Assembly: GCF_018129385.1 (NCBI RefSeq)
Contig: NZ_JAFCLN010000005.1
Span: 62,001-126,000 of the forward strand
Length of the DNA stretch: 64,000 nt
Direction of reading: 5' to 3'
Source: Bradyrhizobium lablabi
GTDB taxonomy: Bacteria; Pseudomonadota; Alphaproteobacteria; Rhizobiales; Xanthobacteraceae
The position numbers were made by a program, and so were the translations under genes. Positions 26,912 to 35,184 of this stretch are shown one piece after another; position 1 is the stretch's first letter; each line of letters begins with the position of its first letter. Below the pieces are notes generated by a model. That model worked only from the letters and a program-made list of their open reading frames with translations, had not been told where the DNA came from and made no database searches.

Positions 26912-26955
26912 GGGTAGCACGCCCTGTATGGCTTTCGCCGCCACTCGCGGAAGGA

Positions 26956-27699
26956 TCAGGTGAAGACGATGGAGACGACGTCCTCCATGAAGGCCGAAAC
27001 CTTTTTCACGCCGGGTCTGTATTTTGACGGATGCCCGCATCGGTTACGCAGGTCCAGAGCTTCCTCCAACGTGTCCTTCTCGCTCTTGTCGAGGACTCCA
27101 AGCTCGCGCGCGGCCAATAGCTGAATGCTTTCCTTGATGTAGGCGAAGTCATCGACGGATTTGACTGCTTTAGCCTTCTGGTCGTGCTTCTGGACGGCGG
27201 CGGTGACGACCGCTGGACTCTTCTTCATCATCTCGTGTTGCAGTGTGCGGGCGGCCGCTACCCACACCGATACCACGCATGGCCGCAGAGCTCCAACGCT
27301 GAGGGACTTCAAAGCCTCCTCCAGATACTCGCGGACGTCCACGTCTGTGACCTTAGAAACTGCCGCGGTGAGCGTGCCAACGTCATGCTCTAATTCGGGC
27401 TTATTCGCGGGCAGGCCCAACAGCTCCCGCACATGCTTGCGGCCAGACTCCGTCAGCTTCCAGAGGCGGCTCTTTCCCTGAAGGCCGTTGGTGTCCGCGA
27501 AGGCGCCACTCTTGCCCAGAACGTCCGGGACATTGACTTTAGATGCGCCGGGCGCGCGGGCGGCCACGAGGCGTTTCTTGATGACGTCAGCGGTGAGCGA
27601 CGCCTGATCTTCGTACTGCTCGCAAAAATAAAGTACCGCGAGCACGCGACTCTCGTGGGTGCCTGCCTTGAGCGGAGCTAAGAACTCGACCAGCGTCAT
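26956..27699 (-). CDS. winged-helix plus HEPN-like protein, candidate ribonuclease effector
   Basis: 247 residues. Residues 13-95 look like a winged-helix domain shared with its operon partners ([50 protein letters not shown]). The C-terminal ~130 residues are helical and carry [16 protein letters not shown], in which Arg218-Asn-x3-His223 matches the Rx4-6H motif of HEPN ribonucleases. HEPN proteins serve as toxins and antiphage effectors. Its ATG overlaps the stop of the preceding gene. It ends only 45 bases from the decayed guaA end. The HEPN call is from the motif and helical setting; activity is inferred. Confidence 0.75.
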   Translation of the reverse strand: MTLVEFLAPLKAGTHESRVLAVLYFCEQYEDQASLTADVIKKRLVAARAPGASKVNVPDVLGKSGAFADTNGLQGKSRLWKLTESGRKHVRELLGLPANKPELEHDVGTLTAAVSKVTDVDVREYLEEALKSLSVGALRPCVVSVWVAAARTLQHEMMKKSPAVVTAAVQKHDQKAKAVKSVDDFAYIKESIQLLAARELGVLDKSEKDTLEEALDLRNRCGHPSKYRPGVKKVSAFMEDVVSIVFT

Positions 27700-28208
27700 G
27701 CGCCAGCCTTCGAGCGAGTCTTTGTGCCCTTCTTCACCTTGTAGGTGTTCTTAAGATGAATCTCACCGTGGACCGTAGGCTTGAACTTCCCTTTCCCTGC
27801 GGACACGAAGAGCTGCTTGCCGTCATCCGTGGCACGGCGAAGTGTCATGTCGATCCTCGACGGCACAGTGATGCCTGCGTCGGCCGCCACGCTCTCGATC
27901 TCCGCCGCAGTGAAGGGTTCTGAGCCGTACTGCTCGAACAGGTGCGCCACCGCCAGCCGCACGTTGTCGGCAGGTTTATCGTGAGTGTGTCTGCTAAACA
28001 GGCCGCTATCGCTGCTGTCGCCTGCATCGCGCTCGCTGGCGACATCCTCTTCGGCCTCGGAGGCGCTGTCCCCGGACGATGCGTTCTGAGTGACGTACGC
28101 TTTCAAGAGGCCGAAAGCTTCGGCTCTGACCTCGCTCGGCAACTTGCCGATAACCTCGCCGACTTCCGCCAAGCGTCCGGCGCGCTCACTGAAAGTTTTC
28201 TCGTCCAC
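27696..28208 (-). CDS. winged-helix-like small protein, HEPN locus
   Basis: 170 residues, GTG start at 28208 with AAGGA about 10 bases before it. The N-terminal helix part (FSERAGRLAEVGEVIGKLPS) is followed by an acidic serine-rich linker (residues 43-72) and a winged-helix-like domain: NVRLAVAHLFEQYGSEPFTA, AEIESVAADAGITVPSRIDM, then FVSAGKGKFKPTVHGEIHL. The domain matches the partner proteins in the FTA-x-x-I/L pattern. The C-terminus is very basic (KVKKGTKTRSKA), suggesting nucleic acid binding. Confidence 0.72.
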   Translation of the reverse strand: MDEKTFSERAGRLAEVGEVIGKLPSEVRAEAFGLLKAYVTQNASSGDSASEAEEDVASERDAGDSSDSGLFSRHTHDKPADNVRLAVAHLFEQYGSEPFTAAEIESVAADAGITVPSRIDMTLRRATDDGKQLFVSAGKGKFKPTVHGEIHLKNTYKVKKGTKTRSKAGA

Positions 28209-28286
28209 CTTTGGAGTTCCTTCTATCTTGATTTCGAATCGCCGATGCCGCTCGATCGAATCGGCTGAGGTCGATGACCCCGCTCG

Positions 28287-28706
28287 CTATCCGAACCCAG
28301 CTTCGACGATGCCTTCGCCCGTGCGCGTGACGAGCCAGGCCTTGAGACTGTCCTTCTTTTCGCTGTGCTCCATGAAGTGTCCTTTTTTCACGCAAAGGTT
28401 TGCCTTGTCGTTGATGTTCGGGGGTACTGGCTCGCGCGCCGCGCGGAAGCCGCGCTCAAGGTCTGCTGCGTTGAATGGCGACGCGCCATCGTAATTCTCG
28501 AGGAAATAGCCGATCGCCAGCGTCTTCTGCACCCCATTCGACGGCCCTCGCTCGATCAGGAATTCCTTCAAGGATAGTTTCTTCTCCTCGACGCTGGCGC
28601 CGGTGTCGCCGCGCCCGGTGCCGGCTTCAAGTTTTGAGAGGCGGGCGTCGAGGCTTTTGACGGAAGAAAGGATCTCGTCCAGCACCTTCTTAATTTCGCG
28701 ATCCAT
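28287..28706 (-). CDS. winged-helix-like small protein with coiled coil, HEPN locus
   Basis: 139 residues. The N-terminus MDREIKKVLDEILSSVKSLD is a heptad-like coiled coil, followed by a domain (residues 45-135) KEFLIERGPSNGVQKTLAIG, YFLENYDGASPFNAADLERG, FRAAREPVPPNINDKANLCV and a final WLVTRTGEGIVE, the same plan as in the two genes after it. GGGAGG sits 9 bases before the ATG. Unknown function; the coiled coil suggests oligomerisation. Confidence 0.72.
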   Translation of the reverse strand: MDREIKKVLDEILSSVKSLDARLSKLEAGTGRGDTGASVEEKKLSLKEFLIERGPSNGVQKTLAIGYFLENYDGASPFNAADLERGFRAAREPVPPNINDKANLCVKKGHFMEHSEKKDSLKAWLVTRTGEGIVEAGFG

Positions 28707-28711
28707 AGTGA

Positions 28712-29113
28712 TCAGCCTCCCTTCGGCCCACGTGCTTCAAGGCGGTTCAAGACCGCATCGACCTCGTGCGCGGGGATCTCGTAATTGGTCCCGCTGCCGG
28801 TGATGAGGCCGTCCTCGCGTAGTTTCTTGATCGCGGCATCGACAGTCCCGGATTTGACCGGGGTCTGCTTCTTAATCTCCTTCCCGGATACCGCGCTAAT
28901 GGCGGCCGCGCCCTCGTTCTTCAGAAGCTTCTTCACCACCATGTAGGCGAGAACCTTGTCCTCTTCTTTCAGGCTATTGCCCTTCTTGAAAAACACGGCG
29001 TGCGTATCTCGTTGAATGGTGAGGAGAGACTTCAGCACGTTGGCGGCACGTTCAGCGTCGAAGCCGCCGCCGTCGGTGTAGAGGTCTTCAAGCAGTGAGT
29101 TCTTCCCAGCCAT
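28712..29113 (-). CDS. winged-helix-like small protein, first gene of HEPN locus
   Basis: 133 residues starting MAGKNSLLEDLYTDGGGFDA. The middle KVLAYMVVKKLLKNEGAAAI then SAVSGKEIKKQTPVKSGTVD and AAIKKLREDGLITGSGTNYE looks like a winged helix with the recognition helix KSGTVDAAIKKL. Its first 28 codons are repeated in opposite orientation at 29546, so the gene was once duplicated. GGGAG lies before the ATG. Likely DNA-binding. Confidence 0.72.
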   Translation of the reverse strand: MAGKNSLLEDLYTDGGGFDAERAANVLKSLLTIQRDTHAVFFKKGNSLKEEDKVLAYMVVKKLLKNEGAAAISAVSGKEIKKQTPVKSGTVDAAIKKLREDGLITGSGTNYEIPAHEVDAVLNRLEARGPKGG

Positions 29114-29137
29114 TGTTGTTCAATCTCCCGACAAGAT
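29045..29137. repeat. left arm of a 93-base inverted repeat
   Basis: The 5' leader and first ~23 codons of the 133-residue gene. The partner arm is 29522-29614 on the other strand, with about six differences counted by eye. Confidence 0.75.
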
Positions 29138-29521
29138 AGTACTGGCGTTCCCGTTATGTACGCATTGGGCGAGAAGCTTGTCAAGCCGAGTCGTTCATAA
29201 TCTTGTGCATATTATGTTATGAGAAAAAGCGGTCGCTTTTCGGCATCGTTTTCTACGACGAACTCATAATGCGTGAGGTGATTTACAGATAAAAACTTTC
29301 TAGCCTTATAAAATCTACATAACATATTGTAAATTAGATTATTTTTTGGATATGCGGAGGCATCAAAGTTGGCAGTCTAATTGGTAATTTTATTCTGACT
29401 GTTGTTTGATTTTGGCTGTATTTCAAGGGGGCGCGTCTTTCCGACTTTATGCTCACCATCCTGTGGAAGTTTTCTTGGTTGTCGCCCGGCGAGCGGCATT
29501 CATAACTGCTCGGGCAATCGC
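29138..29521. other. AT-rich spacer between inverted gene copies
   Basis: About 380 bases, locally near 20 percent GC (for example 29281-29340, counted by eye), in a genome otherwise above 60 percent. It contains GTGCATATTATGTTATGAG, AACATATTGTAAATTAGATT and no ORF with a start site. It lies before the HEPN locus, so promoters are expected. The composition shows foreign origin. Confidence 0.65.
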
Positions 29522-29545
29522 ATCTTGTCGGCAGATCGAACAACA

Positions 29546-29632
29546 ATGGCTGGGAAGAGCTCACTGCTTGAAGACCTCTACACCGACGGCGGCGGCTTCG
29601 ACGCCGGACGTGCGGTCGATGAGCTGCAGTCT
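29546..29632 (+). pseudogene. truncated inverted copy of the first HEPN-locus gene
   Basis: Reads MAGKSSLLEDLYTDGGGFDA then GRAVDELQ before similarity stops. It keeps even the leader sequence (GAACAACA before the ATG). After 29632 a REP-like fragment (GGCGGATTACGTTTCGCTAA) follows, so the rest of the gene was lost at a repeat junction. It is the trace of a second, divergently placed module. Confidence 0.75.
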
Positions 29633-29785
29633 TCGAGATGCGCTATGAATGGCGGATTACGTTTCGCTAACCACCGCGGCTTGACGCCGAGCCGGTTTGC
29701 CAACCGGTCCCGGAAAGACCAGAATCCGAACAGACCCTCCATGTGAACGGAGATAGTCCAGGGCCAGCGTCGGGACGAGACGTGC

Positions 29786-31459
29786 ATGTCGACGGCAATT
29801 GCCATTTTCGGCGGCGTCGGGCTGTTCCTGCTCGGCATGGCCGTCATGACCGACGGACTGAAGGCGCTGGCCGGATCCGCGCTGCGGGCTGCCCTCGGCC
29901 GGGCGGCGGCGACGCCGCTCTCGGGTGCCTTGTGGGGCGCGGTCGTCACGCTGCTGGTGCAGTCGTCGAGCGCGGTGACGATGACGACGATCGGCCTCGT
30001 CAATGCTGGGCTCTTGACCTTTCCGCAGGGGCTGGGCCTCGTGTTCGGCGCCAATGTCGGCACGACGGGTACCGGCTGGCTGGTGGCGCTGATCGGCGTG
30101 CGCGTCTCGCTTTCGGTCTATGCGCTGCCGATGATCTTCGTCGGCGCGCTGGCCAAGTTGCTGGCAGGCGGGCGGATCGCAGCGGCTGGCGGCGCGCTCG
30201 CAGGCTTCGCGCTGGTGCTTTACGGGCTGACGACCCTCCAGCAGGGCATGGGAGGTCTTGCGGAGAGCCTGCATCCGTCCGACCTGCCGGCGGTGATGGG
30301 CATGCCGGGGATTGGCTGGATCGCGGGGGCCGGCGGCCTCATGACCCTGATCGTCGTGGGCCTGGCGATGACCGCGGTCATGCAGTCGTCGACGGCCGCT
30401 ATCGCCGTCACCATTTCCGCTTTCTATGCCGGAGCGGTGGGCCTGGAGCAGGGCGCGGCGCTGATCATCGGCCAGAATATCGGGACGGCGACGAGCTCCG
30501 CATTGGCGGCGATCGGCGCCAGCACGACGGCCAAGCGCCTCGCGCTCGCCTATGTGCTGTTCAAGGTCATCGCGGCGCTGATCGCGATCGTCGCCTTTCC
30601 GCTCACGGCGGCGCTGATGAAAACCTTGTCGGCGTCGGCCGACGGGATGACGCTGCTGGCCGCTTACCATACGGCCTATAACGTCGTCGGCGTCGCGGTG
30701 CTGCTGCCGGCGACGCAGTGGTTCGCCCGTGTCGTGGAACGGCTGCTGCCTTCGCAGCAGACGGCGCTTCAGCGCGCGCTCGATCCGAGCGCGCTTGCAA
30801 GTCCGGTGATTGCGGTGGAGTCCGCGCGGCGTGTCGTGGCGGACATCCTCGCGACGTCAGCGGTCTCGGTTTCCGTCGCGCTTTCAGGCGGCGCCGGCCC
30901 TGCGAAGAAGGACACGGCGGCGGCTGCCGCAGCGCTCGAGGAGGTGCGGGATTTCCTGTCCGAATTGCACGAGCCGCCCGAGACGGAGGCGGAACGGCTC
31001 CGCCTCACGAGCACGTTGCACGCACTCGATCATGTCGCACGCCTGGTGGAAGCCGTGGGCGAGGGCGGGCTCGCAAGACAGCCGGCAGGGACTTCTCACG
31101 ACCTTCGCGCCGCCGAGCTCTGCACACGGGCCATGCGCGCGGCGCAGGCGATCGGCGGCTCGATCACTTCGGAGTCCGCCCTCAGCGCGCAGGCGGAGCC
31201 GATCGGCTGGAGCGTTTCGCCGGAGGTCGCCTCGGCTCTTGCCGATGTGGAAAGCGCAGCGAGAGAACTCGATGCCCTCCAGCGGGACCATCGTGCCGCG
31301 ACGCTGGCCTCCGTCGCACCCGGAAAGCTGACCGCCGCGGACGCCTTCGCGCGGGTCGAGGCCGCCCGACGGCTCGACCGGATCGCGTATCATGGCTGGC
31401 GTTCGGCGGCCCATTTGCTCGGCCGCGGCGCGGATGACAATCGGAAGGAACGAGGATGA
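29786..31459 (+). CDS. Na/Pi-cotransporter family protein with cytoplasmic PhoU-like tail
   Basis: 557 residues. The first ~320 residues are membrane helices with the two inverted repeats of the NptA/PF02690 family, each with a QSSS/QSST motif: LLVQSSSAVTMTTIGLVNAG and VMQSSTAAIAVTISAFYAG, plus VFGANVGTTGTGW and GQNIGTATSSALAA. The helical C-terminal part (from ~340) resembles the PhoU-like domain of such proteins. Expected to move phosphate with sodium across the inner membrane. ATG 29786 has a weak ribosome binding site. The gene follows the truncated HEPN-locus copy by about 150 bases. Confidence 0.9.
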   Translation: MSTAIAIFGGVGLFLLGMAVMTDGLKALAGSALRAALGRAAATPLSGALWGAVVTLLVQSSSAVTMTTIGLVNAGLLTFPQGLGLVFGANVGTTGTGWLVALIGVRVSLSVYALPMIFVGALAKLLAGGRIAAAGGALAGFALVLYGLTTLQQGMGGLAESLHPSDLPAVMGMPGIGWIAGAGGLMTLIVVGLAMTAVMQSSTAAIAVTISAFYAGAVGLEQGAALIIGQNIGTATSSALAAIGASTTAKRLALAYVLFKVIAALIAIVAFPLTAALMKTLSASADGMTLLAAYHTAYNVVGVAVLLPATQWFARVVERLLPSQQTALQRALDPSALASPVIAVESARRVVADILATSAVSVSVALSGGAGPAKKDTAAAAAALEEVRDFLSELHEPPETEAERLRLTSTLHALDHVARLVEAVGEGGLARQPAGTSHDLRAAELCTRAMRAAQAIGGSITSESALSAQAEPIGWSVSPEVASALADVESAARELDALQRDHRAATLASVAPGKLTAADAFARVEAARRLDRIAYHGWRSAAHLLGRGADDNRKERG

Positions 31460-31567
31460 GCCGGCTGGGACCCGCGAGCCGGTCCTCCGGTGATCCTTCC
31501 GATCCAGGGCAAGTAACCGCGAGGCATAGCGAGCGAGCAATCCTGCGCTCGCTGCGCCCGGCGATGC

Positions 31568-31634
31568 CCGGGCTTGATCCGGGACAGCCAATCGAGAGCC
31601 ATGCCGCAGGGCGGCGCAGTCTGCCCTGCGGCAT
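31568..31634. repeat. intergenic hairpin repeats after the Na/Pi gene
   Basis: CCCGGGCTTGATCCGGG at 31568-31582 is a common bradyrhizobial intergenic unit. ATGCCGCAGGGC (31601-31612) pairs perfectly with GCCCTGCGGCAT (31623-31634). No T run follows. Confidence 0.6.
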
Positions 31635-31701
31635 TCGGCTGTCATCCGCCTTCCCATTTCCGCGCATATGCTGCAAGCCGTAGCGTGGGAAGGAACTTCG
31701 A

Positions 31702-32340
31702 ATGTTTCGTACCGTAAATGACGCGCGGTTCTGGGACCGCACGGCGCGGAAATATGCCGCCGATCCCATCGCCGATATGGCAGGCTATGAGCGCACGCTG
31801 GAGCGGACTCGACATTATCTCAAGGGAGATGAGAGCGCGTTCGAGTTCGGCTGCGGGACGGGGACGACGGCGCTGAGGCTCGCGCCATCGGTTGGGCGCA
31901 TCGTGGCCACCGACATCTCCAGCGAAATGATCGCGATCGCGCGAGAGAGGGCGAAGGCGGAAGGCCGCGACAATGCCACGTTCGAGGTGGCGCGGCCGGA
32001 GGCGGCGTCGTGGCCGGATGGCGCCTTCGATGTCGCGTTCGCCTTCAACGTCGTGCACCTGGTGGCCGAACGCGAGGCGGCCTTGCGGGGCGTGCATCGG
32101 CTGCTGCGGCCCGGCGGGCTGTTCATCTCAAAGACGCCATGCCTGAAGGAGATGAACCCGCTGATCGGCATCGCTATTCCCCTGATGCAACTCGTCGGCA
32201 AGGCGCCGTATGTGGCGTCCTTTTCGGCGGAGGATTTGCAGCGGGACATCGCTGCGGCGGGATTTGAAATCATCGAGCTCGCACGTCATGCCTCGCGCGG
32301 CAGGGACGTGCGGCCGTTCGTGGTAGCGAGAAAGCGATAA
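31702..32340 (+). CDS. class I SAM-dependent methyltransferase
   Basis: 212 residues. FEFGCGTGTTALRLAPSVGR is motif I of the Rossmann SAM fold; TDISSEMIAIARERA contains the acidic residue that holds the ribose; FDVAFAFNVVHLVAERE and LLRPGGLFISKTPCL are motifs II and III of the Methyltransf_11 type. The substrate is not evident; there is no operon partner. ATG 31702 has a plausible AAGGAA site in front. Confidence 0.88.
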   Translation: MFRTVNDARFWDRTARKYAADPIADMAGYERTLERTRHYLKGDESAFEFGCGTGTTALRLAPSVGRIVATDISSEMIAIARERAKAEGRDNATFEVARPEAASWPDGAFDVAFAFNVVHLVAEREAALRGVHRLLRPGGLFISKTPCLKEMNPLIGIAIPLMQLVGKAPYVASFSAEDLQRDIAAAGFEIIELARHASRGRDVRPFVVARKR

Positions 32341-32368
32341 CGGCTCCGGCGCGCCGGGCGCGGGAGGT

Positions 32369-32992
32369 TTAGCGCTCCGCCTTTCGCCGCTCGCGATGCG
32401 CGGCCTGCTTTGCGCGGTTGCCGCAGACGGCCATGATGCACCAGCGGCGGGTGCGGCCGCGGGTATGGTCGGCGAACAGCAAGGTGCAGGCCGGGCCTTC
32501 GCAGGCCTTCACGTCTGAAAAATCCTCGCTACAGACGAACTGCGCCAGCGCTTCGCCGATCGGGGAGAGCAGGGCTTCGGGCGTGCGCCATCGGCGCGCC
32601 TTCTGAAGCTGGAGCGGCGGCTCTTCGCCTTTCGGCGCGGCGGCGATCCGGTTGAAGGCTTCGTCGCGCTGGAGCAGGCGGTTGAGCGGCTCCAGCTCGG
32701 TGAGACTCTTTGCCGTCAGCGGATGGCCCTTGTGCTTGCGGACGAAACCGCGAAACCACTCGCGCAGATGCCTGGCCTGATCGGCGACCTTGTCGAGCTC
32801 GCCGGGCAGCGCGTGCGCCTTGATGCTCCTCAGAGCCTCCGCGGGCACGAGCTCCGCCTGCTCCAGCCAGTTGAGCAGGCCTTCGCCGTCATCGATCCAG
32901 TCGACCGGCGTATCGACGGGCGTGGCGATTGAATTCAAAAAGTCGAGCCCGAGCGCGTCGGCAATGAACATCGCGGAAGGACGTTGGTCCAT
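32369..32992 (-). CDS. CGNR zinc-finger (ABATE-domain) regulator
   Basis: 207 residues. The N-terminal ABATE domain (LGLDFLNSIATPVDTPVDWI, then helices) is predicted to bind a ligand. The C-terminal zinc finger has EGPACTLLFADHTRGRTRRW and CIMAVCGNRAKQAAHRERRK: Cys, Cys and the CGNR box are intact. GGAG just before ATG 32992 sets the start. It is divergent from the hydrolase-MDR-SDR operon at 33311 and probably regulates it. Confidence 0.9.
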   Translation of the reverse strand: MDQRPSAMFIADALGLDFLNSIATPVDTPVDWIDDGEGLLNWLEQAELVPAEALRSIKAHALPGELDKVADQARHLREWFRGFVRKHKGHPLTAKSLTELEPLNRLLQRDEAFNRIAAAPKGEEPPLQLQKARRWRTPEALLSPIGEALAQFVCSEDFSDVKACEGPACTLLFADHTRGRTRRWCIMAVCGNRAKQAAHRERRKAER

Positions 32993-33079
32993 CACAGCTC
33001 CTTTTCCGGGCGCCGGCGAAGCGCCATCACCCAACCGTGAACCGGTTCCAGAGATAACCTGTTCAGTAGGCGTTGACAA

Positions 33080-33292
33080 GTTACGCTCTTGCGAGGTAAC
33101 CGTCATTATATCATTATGTAGGTTACGACGCGTTTCGAAGCAGCGCGGAGGAGGGGCGATGTGCGAGGACGATCCGGCTTCAGGCGTGAGCGACGGGCCG
33201 GAACCGGCCGGGGTTCACAAGTTCGCCAGCAGCGTTGGACGGCGCAAAACCGTACTAGACCGTAACCATCAAAATCCAAATAGAGAAGTTAC
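33080..33292. promoter_or_regulatory. GTAAC/GTTAC boxes between CGNR gene and hydrolase operon
   Basis: GTTAC at 33080-33084 and GTAAC at 33096-33100 form an inverted pair 11 bases apart; further boxes lie at 33122-33126 (GTTAC), 33262-33266 (GTAAC) and 33288-33292 (GTTAC). The same pentamer occurs before the other CGNR gene at 43149. A role as CGNR binding sites is inferred. Confidence 0.45.
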
Positions 33293-33310
33293 CAGACAGT
33301 GGAGAAAGCC

Positions 33311-34159
33311 ATGACTGCCATCAACTATCGCACTGCCGATGTCGACGGCTGGAAGATCTTCTATCGCGAGGCAGGCCCAAAGGACGCGCCGACGCTGCTC
33401 CTGCTGCACGGCTTTCCGAGCGCCGGCCATATGTTCCGCGATCTCATCCCGCTGCTCGCCGATCGCTATCACATCATCGCGCCCGATCTGCCTGGCTTCG
33501 GGCAGTCCGACATGCTGGCGCGCGGGCAGTTCGCCTATACCTTCGATCACATCGCCGACGTCATCGACCGCTTCACCGAGGTGATCGCCTTGAAGCGTTT
33601 TGCGATCTATGTGTTCGACTACGGCGCGCCGACGGGTTTCCGGATCGCGGCAAAGCATCCCGGGCGCATCACGGCGATCATCTCGCAGAACGGCAACGCC
33701 TATGCGGAGGGGCTGAGCGACGGCTGGACGCCGATCCGTGCCTATTGGGAAGATGCCTCGCCGAAAAACCGCGAGGCGCTGCGCGCATTCCTGAAGCCGG
33801 AGACGACGGTCTGGCAGTATACGCACGGCGCCGATGCGGCAAAGGTTTCGCCGGACGGCTATTCGCTCGACAATTTCTATCTGTCGCGGCCCGGCGCCGA
33901 CGAGGTGCAGCTCGATCTGTTCGGGGATTACAAGAGCAACGTCGCGCTCTACCCGGCCTTCCAGAATTATTTCCGCACCCACAAGCCGCCGTTCCTGGCG
34001 GTGTGGGGCAAGAACGATCCGTTCTTCGTGCCGGCGGGAGCGGAGGCGTTCAAGCGCGACATCCCCGACGCAACGGTGCGCTTCTTCGATACCGGGCATT
34101 TCGCGCTGGAAACCCACGCCGCCGAGATCGCGTCCGCGATCCGCGACTTCCTTCACTGA
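33311..34159 (+). CDS. alpha/beta hydrolase (epoxide hydrolase/haloalkane dehalogenase-like)
   Basis: 282 residues. LLLLHGFPSAGHMFRDLI gives the oxyanion-hole HG motif, APDLPGFGQSD the following strand, VFDYGAPTGFRIAAKHP the nucleophile elbow with Asp (not Ser), VWGKNDPFFVPAGAEA the acid, and FFDTGHFALETHAAEI the catalytic His. Asp nucleophile points to epoxide or halide hydrolysis rather than ester cleavage. GGAGAAAGCC before ATG 33311. First gene of a three-gene operon facing the CGNR regulator. Confidence 0.9.
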   Translation: MTAINYRTADVDGWKIFYREAGPKDAPTLLLLHGFPSAGHMFRDLIPLLADRYHIIAPDLPGFGQSDMLARGQFAYTFDHIADVIDRFTEVIALKRFAIYVFDYGAPTGFRIAAKHPGRITAIISQNGNAYAEGLSDGWTPIRAYWEDASPKNREALRAFLKPETTVWQYTHGADAAKVSPDGYSLDNFYLSRPGADEVQLDLFGDYKSNVALYPAFQNYFRTHKPPFLAVWGKNDPFFVPAGAEAFKRDIPDATVRFFDTGHFALETHAAEIASAIRDFLH

Positions 34160-34184
34160 TCTCTGAGGTCAAGGAGAGTTCGTC

Positions 34185-35159
34185 ATGCGTGCCATCGTGC
34201 TCGAAAAATTCGGCGGGCTGGACAGCCTCGTCTACCAGGATATCCCCGAGCCTGAGCCAAAGGCCGGGCACGTCGTCATCGAGATCAAGGCGTTCGGCCT
34301 CAACCACGCCGAGTTGCACATGCGCCGCGGCGAGTGGGCCGAGGCGGCGCCGGTCAGCGGCATCGAATGCGTCGGCATCGTCAAATCGTGCCCCGGCGGT
34401 GAATTTCCGGTCGGCGCAAAAGTCGCGGCGCTGATGGGCGGTCTCGGCCGCACCATCAACGGCAGCTACGCGCAATATACGCGTGCGCCGGTTTCCAACG
34501 TTGCGCTGATCGAGGCGGACCTGCCGTGGGCCGAACTTGCCGCCATTCCCGAAACCTACGCGACCGCCTGGACCTGCCTGTTCCGCAATCTCGAAATCAG
34601 GAAGGGACAGTTGCTGGTCATTCGCGGCGCGACCTCGTCCTTTGGCCAGGCCGCGCTCAAGATGGCGGTCAATGCCGGGGTGCGGGTGATCGCGACCACG
34701 CGCAGCCGTGAACGCTTCGCTCACCTGGAAAAGTTGGGCGCCGAGCGCTGCGAGATCGAGCGGCCCGATCTGTCGAAGCACATCGCGGAAGCAAAACAGA
34801 TCGACGCGGTGCTCGACCTCGTTGGCAACAGCGTCGTGCTGGACTCGCTGGCGATGCTCCGGCGCGGCGGCCGCTCGTGCCTGGCCGGCTGGCTCGGCGG
34901 CCTCGATCCGATTCCCGATTTTAACCCGCTGCTGCAAATGGCGAGCGGCGTTTACCTCACCTTCTTCGGCAGCTTCGTGTTCGGCACATCAGGCTTTCCG
35001 CTCTCCGACGTGCCGTTGGGACAGATCGCTGCCGATGCGGCGGCCGGCAAGCTCGACGTCAAGCCAGCCAGGGTTTTTCGCTTTGACGAGATCCGCGAGG
35101 CGCACCGCGTGATGGAGTCGAACGAAGCGCGCGGCAAGATGGTCGTGGTGCACGACTGA
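34185..35159 (+). CDS. MDR-family quinone oxidoreductase-like protein
   Basis: 324 residues, zinc-independent alcohol-dehydrogenase superfamily. The catalytic N-terminal domain begins MRAIVLEKFGGLDSLVYQDI; the NADPH fold carries LLVIRGATSSFGQAALKMAV. No structural zinc cysteines are seen. Such enzymes reduce quinones or enones. AAGGAG precedes the ATG at good distance and the gap to the hydrolase gene is 25 bases. Confidence 0.9.
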   Translation: MRAIVLEKFGGLDSLVYQDIPEPEPKAGHVVIEIKAFGLNHAELHMRRGEWAEAAPVSGIECVGIVKSCPGGEFPVGAKVAALMGGLGRTINGSYAQYTRAPVSNVALIEADLPWAELAAIPETYATAWTCLFRNLEIRKGQLLVIRGATSSFGQAALKMAVNAGVRVIATTRSRERFAHLEKLGAERCEIERPDLSKHIAEAKQIDAVLDLVGNSVVLDSLAMLRRGGRSCLAGWLGGLDPIPDFNPLLQMASGVYLTFFGSFVFGTSGFPLSDVPLGQIAADAAAGKLDVKPARVFRFDEIREAHRVMESNEARGKMVVVHD

Positions 35160-35184
35160 GAGTTAGCAGATAAGGAGAATGCCA

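Noticed and set aside
29402..29746. 114-codon plus-strand ORF joining the AT-rich spacer to the truncated copy
   Set aside because: It is a chance in-frame fusion of noncoding DNA with the pseudogene fragment and a REP-like repeat.
31456..31683. 75-codon ORF overlapping the Na/Pi gene stop by ATGA
   Set aside because: It runs through hairpin repeats and has no family likeness; the overlap is likely chance.
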